In this document: positions 8,276 through 17,591 of the stretch, in pieces
How the letters are laid out: the number at the start of each line of letters is the position of its first letter
Numbering within the stretch: the first letter of the stretch is position 1
Origin: CAVQGM01 sp963712065
GTDB taxonomy: Bacteria; Actinomycetota; Acidimicrobiia; Acidimicrobiales; Acidimicrobilacustridaceae
DNA length: 64,000 nt
Assembly: GCA_963712065.1 (NCBI GenBank)
Contig: CAVQGM010000002.1
Span: forward strand, 124,001-188,000
Direction: 5' to 3'
Notes under the pieces: model-generated
Seen by the model: only the letters and a program-made list of their open reading frames with translations
Told to the model about the DNA's origin: nothing
Databases searched by the model: none
Program-made: the position numbers and the translations under genes

Positions 8276-9628
8276 ATGGGGGGCCACATGCGACAACGAT
8301 CGACGCGGCGCGCGGCGTTGTTGGCGGCTGCCCTCCTGCTCGTGGTGACCGCTGCGTGCGTCGAGAAGGTCGACGAGCCGGCGGGTGGCACACCGACCTC
8401 GGCGACCGGATCGGCCGCTCCCGACGATGGCGACGGCCAAGGCACCGACTCCGTGGTGAGCCAGTTCGCCGGGGAACGGATGTCGTTCGGGGTCGTTCCC
8501 GCCCAGCCGAGCCAGGCCGACGGCGAGCCGATCCTGGTGGGCATGATCAACCAGGAGGACACGCCACTCGGCTCGTTCCCCGAGTTGCGCCTCGGCGCCG
8601 AGGCGGCCGTCGCCTTCATCAACACCGAGCTCGGCGGCGTGGGCGGGCGCCCGATCGAGTTGGTGCCGTGCATCACCAGCTTCTCGGTCGAGAAGTCCCA
8701 GGCGTGCGCCCAATCGCTCGTGCAGCAGGGTGTGGTCGCCGTCGCCGGCGGCATCGACATCACCAGCAACGGCTCGATCCCGATCCTCGAGCAGAACGAC
8801 ATGCCCTACATCGGTGGCATCCCGGTGAACTTCGACGAGATGCGCAGCCCGATCTCGTTCCAGTTCAGCGGCGGCGCGCCGGGCGCGTTCGTGGCGTTCG
8901 CGGACTACGCGGCCAATGTGCAGCGCGCCCAGAAGGTCGCGGTCGTCTACGCCGACTACCAGTCGATCAAGGCGGGCGCGATCGACTACGGAGTGACCAC
9001 CCTGCGCAAGGCCGGGGTCACCGACATCACGGAAGTCGCCTTCCCGATCGCCACCACCGACTTCGTGCCGGTCATCCAGAAGGCGGCCGAGTCGAACCCC
9101 GATGCCATCTTCCTGGGCGCAGCCGACACGGCCTGTGCTCCTGCCATGCGAACGGCCCACGACCTCGGGCTCACGGCCAAGCTCTACCTGGTGGGCGCCT
9201 GCGCCGCGCCGGGCATCGCCGAGCAGGTGGGCGAGGAGGCGGTCGACGGCAACATCTTCAACATCGAAGGACCGGCGGGGGGCGGCGATCGCGAGGGCCC
9301 GCTCTACTTCGCCGTGGTCGATCGGTATGGCGATCCCGATCTGCAAGGGGCCAGCGCGGCCACCGTCACGTTCCGGTCGATGATGAACCTCTATGCCCTG
9401 CTCGACGACATCGGACCCACCGACGTCTCGTCTCGCGCAGTGCTCGACCTCGTGCGTTCGGCTCGCAATCGCCCGAGCTTCAACGGGCACGCCTACACCT
9501 GCGACGGCCAGCAGATGCCCGACCTCCCGGCGATGTGCGCGCCCCAGCAGATCCTCGTCGAGCGCGCCGACGGCACCATCTCGCCGCTCACCGACTGGAT
9601 CGACGTGCCCGCGATCCTGCGGGGCTGA
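8276..9628 (+). CDS. Branched-chain amino acid type ABC transporter substrate-binding lipoprotein
   Basis: A 450-residue protein with a lipoprotein signal: hydrophobic LLAAALLLVVTAAC, the cysteine being the lipid-modified residue. The mature part has the periplasmic-binding-protein type 1 fold of LivJ-like proteins (ILVGMINQEDTPLGSFPELR, then LGAEAAVAFINTELGGVGGR and AVVYADYQSIKAGA). Family members bind leucine/isoleucine/valine, amides, urea or aromatic acids; the ligand cannot be read from sequence. The start at 8276 is supported by the -10 hexamer 8 bases upstream; an ATG at 8288 is the alternative. The permease gene follows after 9 bases, so the two form a transcription unit. Confidence 0.85.
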   Translation: MGGHMRQRSTRRAALLAAALLLVVTAACVEKVDEPAGGTPTSATGSAAPDDGDGQGTDSVVSQFAGERMSFGVVPAQPSQADGEPILVGMINQEDTPLGSFPELRLGAEAAVAFINTELGGVGGRPIELVPCITSFSVEKSQACAQSLVQQGVVAVAGGIDITSNGSIPILEQNDMPYIGGIPVNFDEMRSPISFQFSGGAPGAFVAFADYAANVQRAQKVAVVYADYQSIKAGAIDYGVTTLRKAGVTDITEVAFPIATTDFVPVIQKAAESNPDAIFLGAADTACAPAMRTAHDLGLTAKLYLVGACAAPGIAEQVGEEAVDGNIFNIEGPAGGGDREGPLYFAVVDRYGDPDLQGASAATVTFRSMMNLYALLDDIGPTDVSSRAVLDLVRSARNRPSFNGHAYTCDGQQMPDLPAMCAPQQILVERADGTISPLTDWIDVPAILRG

Positions 9629-9637
9629 CCACGCCTG

Positions 9638-11612
9638 ATGAGCCAACACCTTCAGTTCCTGCTGTTGGGGCTCGGCGGGGGCGCCATCGTGGCGGCGCTG
9701 GCCGTCGGCCTGCTCATCACCTACCGCGCGTCAGGAGTGGTCAACTTCGCCCACGCCGCGCTCGGCATGTGGGTGGCGTACACCTATCTCGAGCTGCGCC
9801 AACGCGGCGAGCTGATCCTGCCGATCATCGGCCTGCCCGATCGCGTGCAGGTCGTCCCCGACGGCTATCGCCCCACCTGGGCCACCGCACTCGTCATCTC
9901 CCTGGCGCTCGCTGCGGTCTACGGGCTCGTCGTCTACCTGCTCGTGTTCCGCCCGTTGCGGCACGCGCCCGCGCTGGCGAACGTGGTCGCCAGCCTCGGC
10001 CTGTTCCTCTACCTGCTCGCCATCGCCGATCTGCGCGTCGGTGGTCAGGGCGCGGCGGTCAGCCGGCCCGAGAACCTGCTGCCCGACGACGTGATCGGCG
10101 TGCTGGGCGTCGATCTCCCGGCCGACCGGCTCTGGCTCGCCGGGCTGGTCGTGGCCGCCACACTCGGGTTGGCCGCGGTCTATCGCTTCACTCGCTTCGG
10201 ACTGGCCACCCGGGCGGCAGCCGAGAGCGAGAAGGGCGCGGTGCTGCTCGGCTACTCGCCCGAACGGCTCGCGGCGGTGAACTGGATGCTGGCCGTGGTG
10301 CTCGCGGGCGCCGCGGTGATCCTCATCGCGCCTGTCGCCGGCATCAGTCCCACCGGCACGAGCCTGCTCATCGTGCCCGCGCTGGCGGCTGCGGTGGTGG
10401 GCGGGTTCCGCTCGTTCCTGCTCGCCACGATCGCCGGCTTCGGAATCGGACTCGTGCAGTCCGAGTTGCTCAACGTGCAAGCCGACTGGCGCTGGCTACC
10501 CGACATCGGCCTGCAGCAGGGCGTGCCGTTCGTGTTGATCATCGCCACGTTGGCCCTACGGGGTCAGGTGCTGCCTGCGAGGGGCGCGCTCGAGACGGGC
10601 CGGTTCCCGCGCTCGCCCCGGCCCAACCACGTCGTCGCGTGGACCGGCACACTGTGCACGTTGGCACTCGTCGGGTTGTTCACGCTCGACAGCACGTGGC
10701 GCCAGGGGATCATCGTCACTGCGGTCACCGCGCTGATCGCGTTGTCGATCGTCGTGCTCACGGGCTACGTCGGTCAGATCTCGCTCATGCCGATGGCCCT
10801 GGCCGGAGTCAGTGCCTTCGCCATGATCAAACTCACGACCTCCGCCGACCTGCCGTTCCCGCTGGCGCCGTTGCTCGCAGCCCTGGTGTCGGTCGGTGTC
10901 GGCCTGATCGTCGGCATCCCCGCCGTGCGCGTGCGCGGCATGAACCTGGCCATCGTCACGCTGGCCGCCGCGGTCGCCATCGAGGAGCTCGTGCTGCGGT
11001 GGGGCTGGTTCACCGGCGGGCTCGAAGGCGCCGAGGTCCCTCGACCCGAGCTGGCGGGGGTCGACCTCGGCATCCAAGCGAGCGGCGCCGACTTCCCCCG
11101 CCCGGCCTTCGGTGTGCTCTGCGTGGTGGTGCTGGCGGCGTCGGGTGCCGTGGTGGCCAACCTCCGCCGCGGCACCACCGGCCTGCATTGGCTGGCCGTG
11201 CGCAGCAACGAGCGCGCTGCGGCCGCGGTCGGCATCGACGTGCGCAGGGCCAAGCTCACTGCCTTCGCGTTCTCCAGCCTGCTTGGCCGGGCTCGGCGGC
11301 ACGCTGCTGGCCTACGAGTACCGCACGCTGTCAGTGAACTCGTTCGTCGTGTTCCAGTCGTTGGCGCTGCTCGCCATCACCTACCTCGGCGGCATCGCCA
11401 GCATCCTGGGCGCCCTGGTGGCTGGCGCAATGAGCCAAGGGGGCCTGCTCACCGCCGTGCTCGGCGGCGACACCAGCCAGACCCAGTTCGCCATCAACGG
11501 CATCCTGCTCATCGTGGTGGCCGCTGTGTACCCCGAGGGGCTCACCGGAGCGCTCTACGCCGTGGCGCGGCGGGTCAGTGGCCGGGCACGGCGGAGACGC
11601 GACCGCTCTTGA
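9638..11612 (+). CDS. Fused LivH-LivM type ABC transporter permease, one frameshift near 11283
   Basis: The first 300 residues match LivH (LLGLGGGAIVAALAVGLLIT, RASGVVNFAHAALGMW) and the second half matches LivM (GYVGQISLMPMALAGVSAFA), giving about 657 residues with two sets of membrane helices. Near 11283 the frame changes in CCTGCTTGGCC, where one C too many interrupts FSSLLAGLGGTLLAYEYRTL. Restored, the protein ends YAVARRVSGRARRRRDRS at 11612, overlapping the 3' end of the convergent DUF2252 gene by 38 bases. No LivG/LivF ATPase lies nearby, although an import system needs one; it must be encoded elsewhere. Confidence 0.8.
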
Positions 11613-13104
11613 CAGCCGCGAGGAACCGCTCGTAGTCACGTTCGTTCTGATCGGCATAGGCCACTGCGAAGCGGCCAATCGCCTCCGAGAAGCCGCGGCC
11701 GTCACCGAGGTATCCGGACAACACTGCCGGATCACCGGCCCGGGCGTGGGCCCTCGCCAGCGTCCAGCCGCAGAGTTGGCCATAGGCCCGCAGCTGCACC
11801 TGTGACAGCCGATCGACGCGGACCGAGCCCTTCATGTCGCGCAGCTGCCGCACGTAGTAGTGATGACCCGCAGGTCCGGTGGTCCAGCCGAGGAAGATGT
11901 CGCTGGCGGCCTGCATGAGGCGTTGGCCGATGACCACTCGCTCACCCTGGTTGGCGAACTCGGTGCGGTGGCAGTGCGGCTCGAGCACCGACTCCTGAGC
12001 TTCCTTCACCTGGAGGAAGAGCGGGTCGCGCCCGTCGGCACTCACCAGCAGCAACACGAAGCACCGGGTGCCGACGCTGCCCACGCCCACCACCTTGCGA
12101 GCGAAGTCGACGATCTCGAAGCGATCGAGCAGCACGCGGCGCTCGGGCTCGAGGGTGTGGCGGTAGCGCGACCACACGTGCGCCAGGATGCCCTCGGCGT
12201 CGTCAGTCGGCACATGGGCGATGAGCGGTGGATCGTCGATGAGGCGCGGGTGGCCGTCGACCACCGTCGTGAGCTTCGGCATCGCCTCGGCACTCGTCTT
12301 GTGCATCGATCGCTGCATCGAGTCGTCAAGTGCCGAGCGCAGCTCGGCGGCGTCGGCCGCCGGTCCGTGCTCGACCTGTGCGATGGCGTCTTCCACCGCC
12401 ACCCTCGAGTACCAGACGTCGAGCGCGCTCATCTCGGCGTAGCGGGCGACCTGCAGCGAATAGACGCGTGCCGCCTCGACCGCCAGCTCCTCGCACGCGT
12501 GAGCCTCGAACCCCCGGTCGCGACCGGCGATCACCAGGCTGGCCGCCAAGCGCTTGACGTCCCACTCCCACGGGCCGCGCAGCGTCTCGTCGAAGTCGTT
12601 CACATCGAACAGCAGCGTGCGCTCGGGCGACGCGAAGAGCCCGAAGTTGAGCAGGTGGGCGTCGCCACAGATCTGGGCCGTGATGCCTGTGCGCGGCGTG
12701 GCGGCCAGGTCGGCGGCCATGACCGCCGGCGCGCCCCGGAAATAGGTGAACGGAGAGACCATCATGCGCCCGTAGCGGATGGGAACCAGCTCCGCGACCC
12801 GTCGCTCGTTGGTGGCTTCGATCAGATCGAGAGGATCGGCGCGTGTGGCTTCGCCGACGATGTCCGCGAGCGAGGCGAAGGGCACCGCCTCACGCCTCGC
12901 TTCGCCCTCGGCACACCGCTCGGAGCGCAGCGGGCGCTCGGCATCGACGCCGGCCAGCTCGGTGGCGGCCTGGCGTGCGGCCTGGATCGCCGGCGCGACC
13001 GGCGGTTTGCCCTTGCCCTTGCCCTTGGGCTTGGCCGCCTTGGGGACCTGGCCGTCGTGCTTGGCGGGCTTGGCTCGCTTCGCCGCTTTGCCCGCCCCGC
13101 TCAC
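11575..13104 (-). CDS. DUF2252 family protein
   Basis: A 509-residue protein whose first 35 residues are Lys/Ala/Gly-rich (AKPKGKGKGKPP) and probably disordered. The DUF2252 hallmarks follow: RYGRMMVSPFTYFRGA, the kinase-like CGDAHLLNFGLFASP and FDVNDFDE, and WEWDVKRLAASLV. The fold is related to aminoglycoside phosphotransferases; no substrate is established for the family. Its GTG start overlaps the epimerase stop (GTGA), so it belongs to the ccr operon and is probably translated by coupling. What it contributes to acyl-CoA metabolism is unknown. Confidence 0.85.
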   Translation of the reverse strand: MSGAGKAAKRAKPAKHDGQVPKAAKPKGKGKGKPPVAPAIQAARQAATELAGVDAERPLRSERCAEGEARREAVPFASLADIVGEATRADPLDLIEATNERRVAELVPIRYGRMMVSPFTYFRGAPAVMAADLAATPRTGITAQICGDAHLLNFGLFASPERTLLFDVNDFDETLRGPWEWDVKRLAASLVIAGRDRGFEAHACEELAVEAARVYSLQVARYAEMSALDVWYSRVAVEDAIAQVEHGPAADAAELRSALDDSMQRSMHKTSAEAMPKLTTVVDGHPRLIDDPPLIAHVPTDDAEGILAHVWSRYRHTLEPERRVLLDRFEIVDFARKVVGVGSVGTRCFVLLLVSADGRDPLFLQVKEAQESVLEPHCHRTEFANQGERVVIGQRLMQAASDIFLGWTTGPAGHHYYVRQLRDMKGSVRVDRLSQVQLRAYGQLCGWTLARAHARAGDPAVLSGYLGDGRGFSEAIGRFAVAYADQNERDYERFLAAVKSGRVSAVPGH

Positions 13105-13574
13105 TCCTGAACGAGCTCGATCAGCGTGCCGAACGCGGTCTTCGGGTGGACGAACGCGACCGTGGTGCCGCGCGAGCCGGGCCGTGGTTGCTCGTCGATG
13201 ACCCGACCCCCCTGGTCCTTCACGGCTTGGAGAGCAACCGCGCAGTCGGCGACCCGGTAGCCGATGTGGTGCAGGCCTTCGCCCTTGCGCTCGAGGTACT
13301 TGGCCACCGGCGAATCGTCGCGGGTCGGCGTGAGCAGCTGGATGTAGCTCTCGGCCACCTTCAGCAGCGCCTCCTCGACACCATCGCTCTCGACGACCTC
13401 ACGGTGATCGACCACCGCGCCGAACGTCTCGCGGTAGTAGTCGATGGCGGCTCCGAGATCGTTGACTGCGATCGCCACGTGGTCGATCTCGGTGAGCAGC
13501 CCCGGGGTGGTCGCGGCGGCCACCGTGCCGGCGGTGTCGTCCTGGCCCGGCATGCGGGCGCTCACTGGGCTCAT
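13101..13574 (-). CDS. mce: Methylmalonyl-CoA/ethylmalonyl-CoA epimerase (VOC family)
   Basis: A 157-residue glyoxalase-fold (VOC) protein. The two beta-alpha-beta modules and metal ligands are visible: His in EIDHVAIAVNDL, the Glu region ESYIQLLTP, His in GEGLHHIGYRV, and the final Glu in GTLIELVQE. These epimerases interconvert the R and S forms of methylmalonyl- or ethylmalonyl-CoA with divalent metal. It starts 12 bases after ccr stops, so ethylmalonyl-CoA made by Ccr is a likely substrate alongside methylmalonyl-CoA. About 25 residues precede the fold, so an internal start is possible. Confidence 0.87.
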   Translation of the reverse strand: MSPVSARMPGQDDTAGTVAAATTPGLLTEIDHVAIAVNDLGAAIDYYRETFGAVVDHREVVESDGVEEALLKVAESYIQLLTPTRDDSPVAKYLERKGEGLHHIGYRVADCAVALQAVKDQGGRVIDEQPRPGSRGTTVAFVHPKTAFGTLIELVQE

Positions 13575-13586
13575 GTCGTGCTCCTC

Positions 13587-14927
13587 TCAGGCGCCGAGAC
13601 GGCGAAAGACGTTGATCTTGTCCTCGCCGACCTGCTCACGGAACTCGGGATCGTCGATGCCGAGACCTTCCTCGGGGGCGAGGCACAGCACACCGATCTT
13701 GCCCTCGTGCAGGTTCTTGTGGACCTGGTAGGCGGCTTCGCCGGTGTCGTCGAGCGGGTAGACCGCCGAGAGGATCGGTTGGATCTTGCCCTCGGCGATG
13801 AGCTGGTTGGCGGCCCACGCCTCGGCGTAGTTGGCGAAGTGCGAGCTGACGATGCGCTTGAGCTTCATCCAGAGATGGCGGTTGTCGTACTCGATCATGT
13901 AGCCGCTGGTGGCGGCGCACGTGACGATGGTGCCGCCGCGTGCCGCGACGAACACCGACGCACCGAAGGTCTGGCGGCCAGGGTGCTCGAACACGAGGTC
14001 GACGTCGCGTCCGATGTGGCCCCGGATGTCCTTGCCCAGCCGGCGCCACTCGGCTTCGTCCTGGGTGTGCTCGTCCTTCCAGAACTGGTAGTTCGCCGCC
14101 CGGCGGTCGATGACCGCCTCGCAGCCCATCGCCTTCAGGATCTCGCCCTTCTCGGGCGACGAGACCACACCGACCGGCGTGCCGCCGCCGTTGAGCACGT
14201 ATTGCACGGCGTAGCCACCGAGCCCGCCGGTGGCGCCCCACACCAGCACGGCATCACCCTGCTTCATACCGCCGGCGTGCTCGCTGACGAGCATGCGGTA
14301 GCTGGTGGAGTTGCACAGCGCGTTGACCGCCGCCTCCTCCCAGGTGAGATGTGCGGGCTTCGGCATGAGCTGGTTGGCCTTCACCACCGAGAGCTCGGCC
14401 AGACCGCCGTAGTTGGTCTCGAAGCCCCAGATGCGTTGGTTGGCGGCCAGCATCGAGTCGTTGTGGGCCGACGGATCCTGGTCGTCGACGTAGTTGCAGT
14501 GCACGGTGACCTTGGCGCCCGGCTTCCAGTTCCGCACCGCCGACCCCACCCGCAGCACCACGCCGGAGGCGTCGGAGCCCACGATGTGGAACGGCTTGTC
14601 GTGGCGGGCGCCCCAGACGCTCTCCTTGCCGAGCCGCTTCAGGAACCCGAAGGTGGGCAGGGGCTCGAAGATCGAGGTCCAGACCGTGTTGAAGTTGATC
14701 GAGCTGGCCATGACGGCGATGACCGCCTCGTCCGGGGCCAGCTCGGGAAGCTCCAGATCCTGGATGTGGAGGGACTTTCGGGGGTCCTTGTCGGCCGACT
14801 CGACCCCCTCCCACATCTCTTCTTCGGCAGCCAGGACGACCGCCCCCCGGAAGGAGTCCGGCAGCGGCAGGTTGGCGAGGTCGTCGCCGGAGGCGCCCGA
14901 CTGGATGGCATCGACGATGTGCTGCAT
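13587..14927 (-). CDS. ccr: Crotonyl-CoA carboxylase/reductase
   Basis: A 446-residue medium-chain dehydrogenase/reductase. It converts crotonyl-CoA, CO2 and NADPH to ethylmalonyl-CoA. Residues known to hold CO2 in characterised Ccr enzymes have counterparts: Asn in SSINFNTVW, Phe-Glu in WGFETNYGG, and His in SSHFANYAE. This supports carboxylation rather than simple enoyl-CoA reduction. The NADPH site is VWGATGGLGGYAVQYV. The start at 14927 is chosen because the -10 hexamer TAGGTT lies 7 bases upstream; reading further upstream gives only non-homologous sequence. It is first in an operon with the epimerase and the DUF2252 gene. Confidence 0.93.
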   Translation of the reverse strand: MQHIVDAIQSGASGDDLANLPLPDSFRGAVVLAAEEEMWEGVESADKDPRKSLHIQDLELPELAPDEAVIAVMASSINFNTVWTSIFEPLPTFGFLKRLGKESVWGARHDKPFHIVGSDASGVVLRVGSAVRNWKPGAKVTVHCNYVDDQDPSAHNDSMLAANQRIWGFETNYGGLAELSVVKANQLMPKPAHLTWEEAAVNALCNSTSYRMLVSEHAGGMKQGDAVLVWGATGGLGGYAVQYVLNGGGTPVGVVSSPEKGEILKAMGCEAVIDRRAANYQFWKDEHTQDEAEWRRLGKDIRGHIGRDVDLVFEHPGRQTFGASVFVAARGGTIVTCAATSGYMIEYDNRHLWMKLKRIVSSHFANYAEAWAANQLIAEGKIQPILSAVYPLDDTGEAAYQVHKNLHEGKIGVLCLAPEEGLGIDDPEFREQVGEDKINVFRRLGA

Positions 14928-14934
14928 GAACGAG

Positions 14935-14940
14935 AACCTA
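14935..14940 (-). promoter_or_regulatory. -10 element TAGGTT of the ccr operon (leaderless)
   Basis: TAGGTT lies 7 bases before the ccr ATG on the minus strand, with no Shine-Dalgarno between, so the mRNA probably begins at the start codon. Confidence 0.5.
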
Positions 14941-15193
14941 CCCGCCGGCCGGGAGTCGGGACGAGTGGACGATGGGGCCCGGCGCCCGTGGCGCACCAGT
15001 CGAACTCGCCGTTTCGTCACGCTCCGCGGTCGGCTACTCTCTGAGACAGGTACTTCTGAGAGTGGTACTTGGAAAGCAGGAGAACCGTCGGTTGCCGGTC
15101 CCCAGCCGGCCGTCGATGCCAGAGCCGTGCCAGCCCGAGGCGATACGGGCCGGCGAGAACCAACGGACACCAAGCGCGGGGGGAGGAGTCGAC

Positions 15194-16129
15194 GTGGCGT
15201 TGACGCCAGAAGAGATCGAGGGCCGGCAGTTCCCCGTGGTGTCGACGGGCTACGACCGCGACCAGGTCGACGGCTTCCTCGCCGAGGTGGCCCGCTCCTA
15301 CCGCTTCGCCGCCCGCAATCCCGGGACCCGCGAGCGACCGGCCTCCAGCCCGGCCGGGGCCGCACCCCCGCCCCCACCACCGCCACCGTTGCCCCCGGCC
15401 GGCTCGCCACCCGCGGCGCGACCCAGCGACTCGTTCGAGCGCCTGGGGGACGAGGTCGCCGACATCCTGCGCTCGGCCCAGCGGTTGGGCGAGTCCCTGC
15501 GAGCCGCGGCCGAGACCGAAGCCGCCGACCGGCGGGCCGCGGCCGAGCTCGAGATCGCCGAGGCGATCCAGGTCGCCGAGCGCGATCGCGACCAGGCCAA
15601 GCGGGTGCTGGTGCGGGCCCAGGAGCGGGCGGACGCCATCATCCAGGAGGCGGAGCAGCAGGCTCAGCAGCGCCTCGATCGGGCCAGCGCCGAAGCCGAA
15701 GAGCGCTCAGCGCAGCTGCTCGCCCACAGTCGGCGTCATGCCGAGCAGGTGCTGCGAGCCGAGCGGGCCGCGGTCGAGCGGCTGCGCTCCGTGCGGGCCG
15801 ACATCGAGTCGGCCATCACCCGCCTGGCCGGTTCCGAAACCGATCCGGTGGTCGACCTCACCTCGGGTGAGGCCGTGGTGCGGGTCGGTGAGATGCCCGG
15901 ACTCGACGACGAGCCCCGACCGGCTCCGTCGACACCGCCCACCACGTCGGCTGGCCAGACCGCCCCCGGCACTGCTGCGGCGCCGGAGCCCGACGACGAC
16001 GATCCGGTGCAGCGGCTGATCCGGGCCGCCGTGGAGCGGGCCTCGCAGCATCCGGTCGATGCCGGTGGCGGCGACGACGGGCCCGACACCCCGGGGAGCG
16101 CCGGCACCCCCCGGGTCGTGCAGTTCTAG
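15194..16129 (+). CDS. DivIVA-domain coiled-coil protein (Wag31-like)
   Basis: A 311-residue protein. The GTG at 15194 is preceded by GGGAGGAG at ideal spacing. Residues 1-38 form a DivIVA N-domain (LTPEEIEGRQFPVV, GYDRDQVDGFLAEVARSY). A proline tract of eleven or so follows near 57-70, then a long Ala/Glu/Arg coiled coil (about 85-225) and an acidic, Pro-rich tail. DivIVA proteins sense membrane curvature and organise polar growth or septation in actinobacteria. The proline tract inside the linker and the long tail differ from standard Wag31, so this may be a paralogue such as a SepIVA-type protein. It has a leader of roughly 150 bases in which GGTACTT is repeated. Confidence 0.75.
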   Translation: MALTPEEIEGRQFPVVSTGYDRDQVDGFLAEVARSYRFAARNPGTRERPASSPAGAAPPPPPPPPLPPAGSPPAARPSDSFERLGDEVADILRSAQRLGESLRAAAETEAADRRAAAELEIAEAIQVAERDRDQAKRVLVRAQERADAIIQEAEQQAQQRLDRASAEAEERSAQLLAHSRRHAEQVLRAERAAVERLRSVRADIESAITRLAGSETDPVVDLTSGEAVVRVGEMPGLDDEPRPAPSTPPTTSAGQTAPGTAAAPEPDDDDPVQRLIRAAVERASQHPVDAGGGDDGPDTPGSAGTPRVVQF

Positions 16130-16277
16130 GCCCGACCTCTGAGCCCCGACGTGGGGCCCTCGCGCCCCGGCGCCCCCGTTCGGGCCGCCTCGACACAGGG
16201 GGTTTTTGGCCGGGGATGGCCGGGCCTCCCTACACTGCAGAGCACTCATCCGGACCACACCTATCTGGGGGAAATCC

Positions 16278-17459
16278 ATGGCTGGATCCGTCATCGTCGC
16301 CGGCGCTCGCACACCGATCGGAAAGCTCTCGGGCGGCCTGGCCTCGTTCGCGGCCACCGATCTCGGTGGGTTCGCCATCAAGGCCGCTCTCGATCGGGCG
16401 GGCGTGTCACCCGAGCAGGTCGACTACGTCTTCATGGGCCAGGTGCTCCAGGCCGGTGCCGGCCAGATCGCGGCCCGTCAGGCCGCGGTGAACGCGGGCA
16501 TCCCCATGCACGTCCCGGCCACCACCGTCAACAAGGTCTGCCTCTCGGGGCTCAACGCCATCTACCTCGCCGACCTGATGATCGCCAACGGTGACGCCGA
16601 CATCGTGGTCGCCGGCGGCATGGAGTCGATGACCAACGCCCCGTACCTTCTCCCCGGGGCACGCGCCGGCTACCGCATCGGCGACCAGAGCGTCATCGAC
16701 TCGATGATGTACGACGGGCTCTTCTGTGCGTTCGACCAGTGCGCCATGGGCGCCGGCACCGAGAAGTACGCGGCGTCGGCCGGGCTCGAGCGCCTGGCCC
16801 AGGACGAGCTCTCGGCGCTGTCGCACGAGCGGGCTGCCCGGGCGCAGAAGGACGGGCTGTTCGACGACGAGATCATCCCGGTCGAGGTGCCTCAGCGCAA
16901 GGGCGATCCCCTGGTCGTGAGCGAGGACGAGGGCGTCCGCGCCGGCACCACCGTCGAGTCGCTCGGGCAGCTGCGCCCGGCGTTCGACAAGGCCGGCAAC
17001 ATCACGGCCGGCAACGCGTCGCAGATCTCCGACGGCGGCGCCGCGGTGATCGTGATGTCGAAGGCCAAGGCCGACGAGCTCGGTGTGTCGCCCCTCGGCG
17101 AGGTGGTGGGCTACGGCCAGGTGGCCGGCCCCGATCCGTCGCTGCTCACCCAGCCCAGCCGGGCGATCCTGGCCGCCACCGAGTCGAGCGGGCTCGAGAT
17201 CTCCAACCTCGACCTCTTCGAGCTCAACGAGGCGTTCGCCGCCGTCGGCGTCGCCTCCATGGCCGAGCTGGGCATCAGCAGCGAGGTCACCAACGTCAAC
17301 GGCGGAGCCATCGCCCTCGGCCACCCGGTGGGCATGTCCGGCACGCGGGTGGCGCTCACCCTGCTCAACGAGCTCAAGCGTCGCGGTGGCGGCATGGGTG
17401 CAGCCGCCCTCTGCGGTGGTGGCGGTCAGGGCGACGCCCTGATCGTCAAGTCGCTCTGA
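16278..17459 (+). CDS. Acetyl-CoA C-acetyltransferase (thiolase)
   Basis: A 393-residue thiolase. The start at 16278 follows CTGGGGGAAATCC and gives the family N-terminus SVIVAGARTPIGKLSGGL. The acyl-accepting cysteine is in NKVCLSGLNAI (about residue 88), the His in GGAIALGHPVGMSG, and the second catalytic Cys in AALCGGGGQGDA. Thiolases of this type condense two acetyl-CoA to acetoacetyl-CoA or cleave 3-ketoacyl-CoA. Position 1.4 kb from the ccr operon suggests it supplies acetoacetyl-CoA for the ethylmalonyl-CoA route, though it is on the other strand with its own promoter. A GC-rich hairpin follows the stop. Confidence 0.93.
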   Translation: MAGSVIVAGARTPIGKLSGGLASFAATDLGGFAIKAALDRAGVSPEQVDYVFMGQVLQAGAGQIAARQAAVNAGIPMHVPATTVNKVCLSGLNAIYLADLMIANGDADIVVAGGMESMTNAPYLLPGARAGYRIGDQSVIDSMMYDGLFCAFDQCAMGAGTEKYAASAGLERLAQDELSALSHERAARAQKDGLFDDEIIPVEVPQRKGDPLVVSEDEGVRAGTTVESLGQLRPAFDKAGNITAGNASQISDGGAAVIVMSKAKADELGVSPLGEVVGYGQVAGPDPSLLTQPSRAILAATESSGLEISNLDLFELNEAFAAVGVASMAELGISSEVTNVNGGAIALGHPVGMSGTRVALTLLNELKRRGGGMGAAALCGGGGQGDALIVKSL

Positions 17460-17503
17460 CCGACGCTTCGATCCAGGTCCCGCCTTCGGGCGGTCTGCTG
17501 CGC

Positions 17504-17530
17504 AAGGCCCCGGCTCCGGCCGGGGCCTTT
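17504..17530 (+). terminator. Hairpin terminator after the thiolase gene
   Basis: Near-perfect inverted repeat AAGGCCCCGGC-TCC-GCCGGGGCCTTT about 45 bases after the thiolase stop. There is no long T tract, as is usual in high-GC actinobacteria. It lies between convergent genes and may serve both. Confidence 0.6.
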
Positions 17531-17591
17531 GCGCGTCGGGTCGCAGGGACGGCCCCTCGGGGACGTCCTCGAACGGACAGGCCCGTGGCGG

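Noticed and set aside
8110..11337. 1,075-codon plus-strand frame overlapping the Liv genes in another frame
   Set aside because: Arg/Pro-rich shadow; the Liv proteins in the other frames carry real family motifs.
12843..15044. 733-codon plus-strand frame opposite ccr, epimerase and DUF2252
   Set aside because: Composition is typical of an antisense frame; the minus strand holds three recognised families with proper starts and overlaps.
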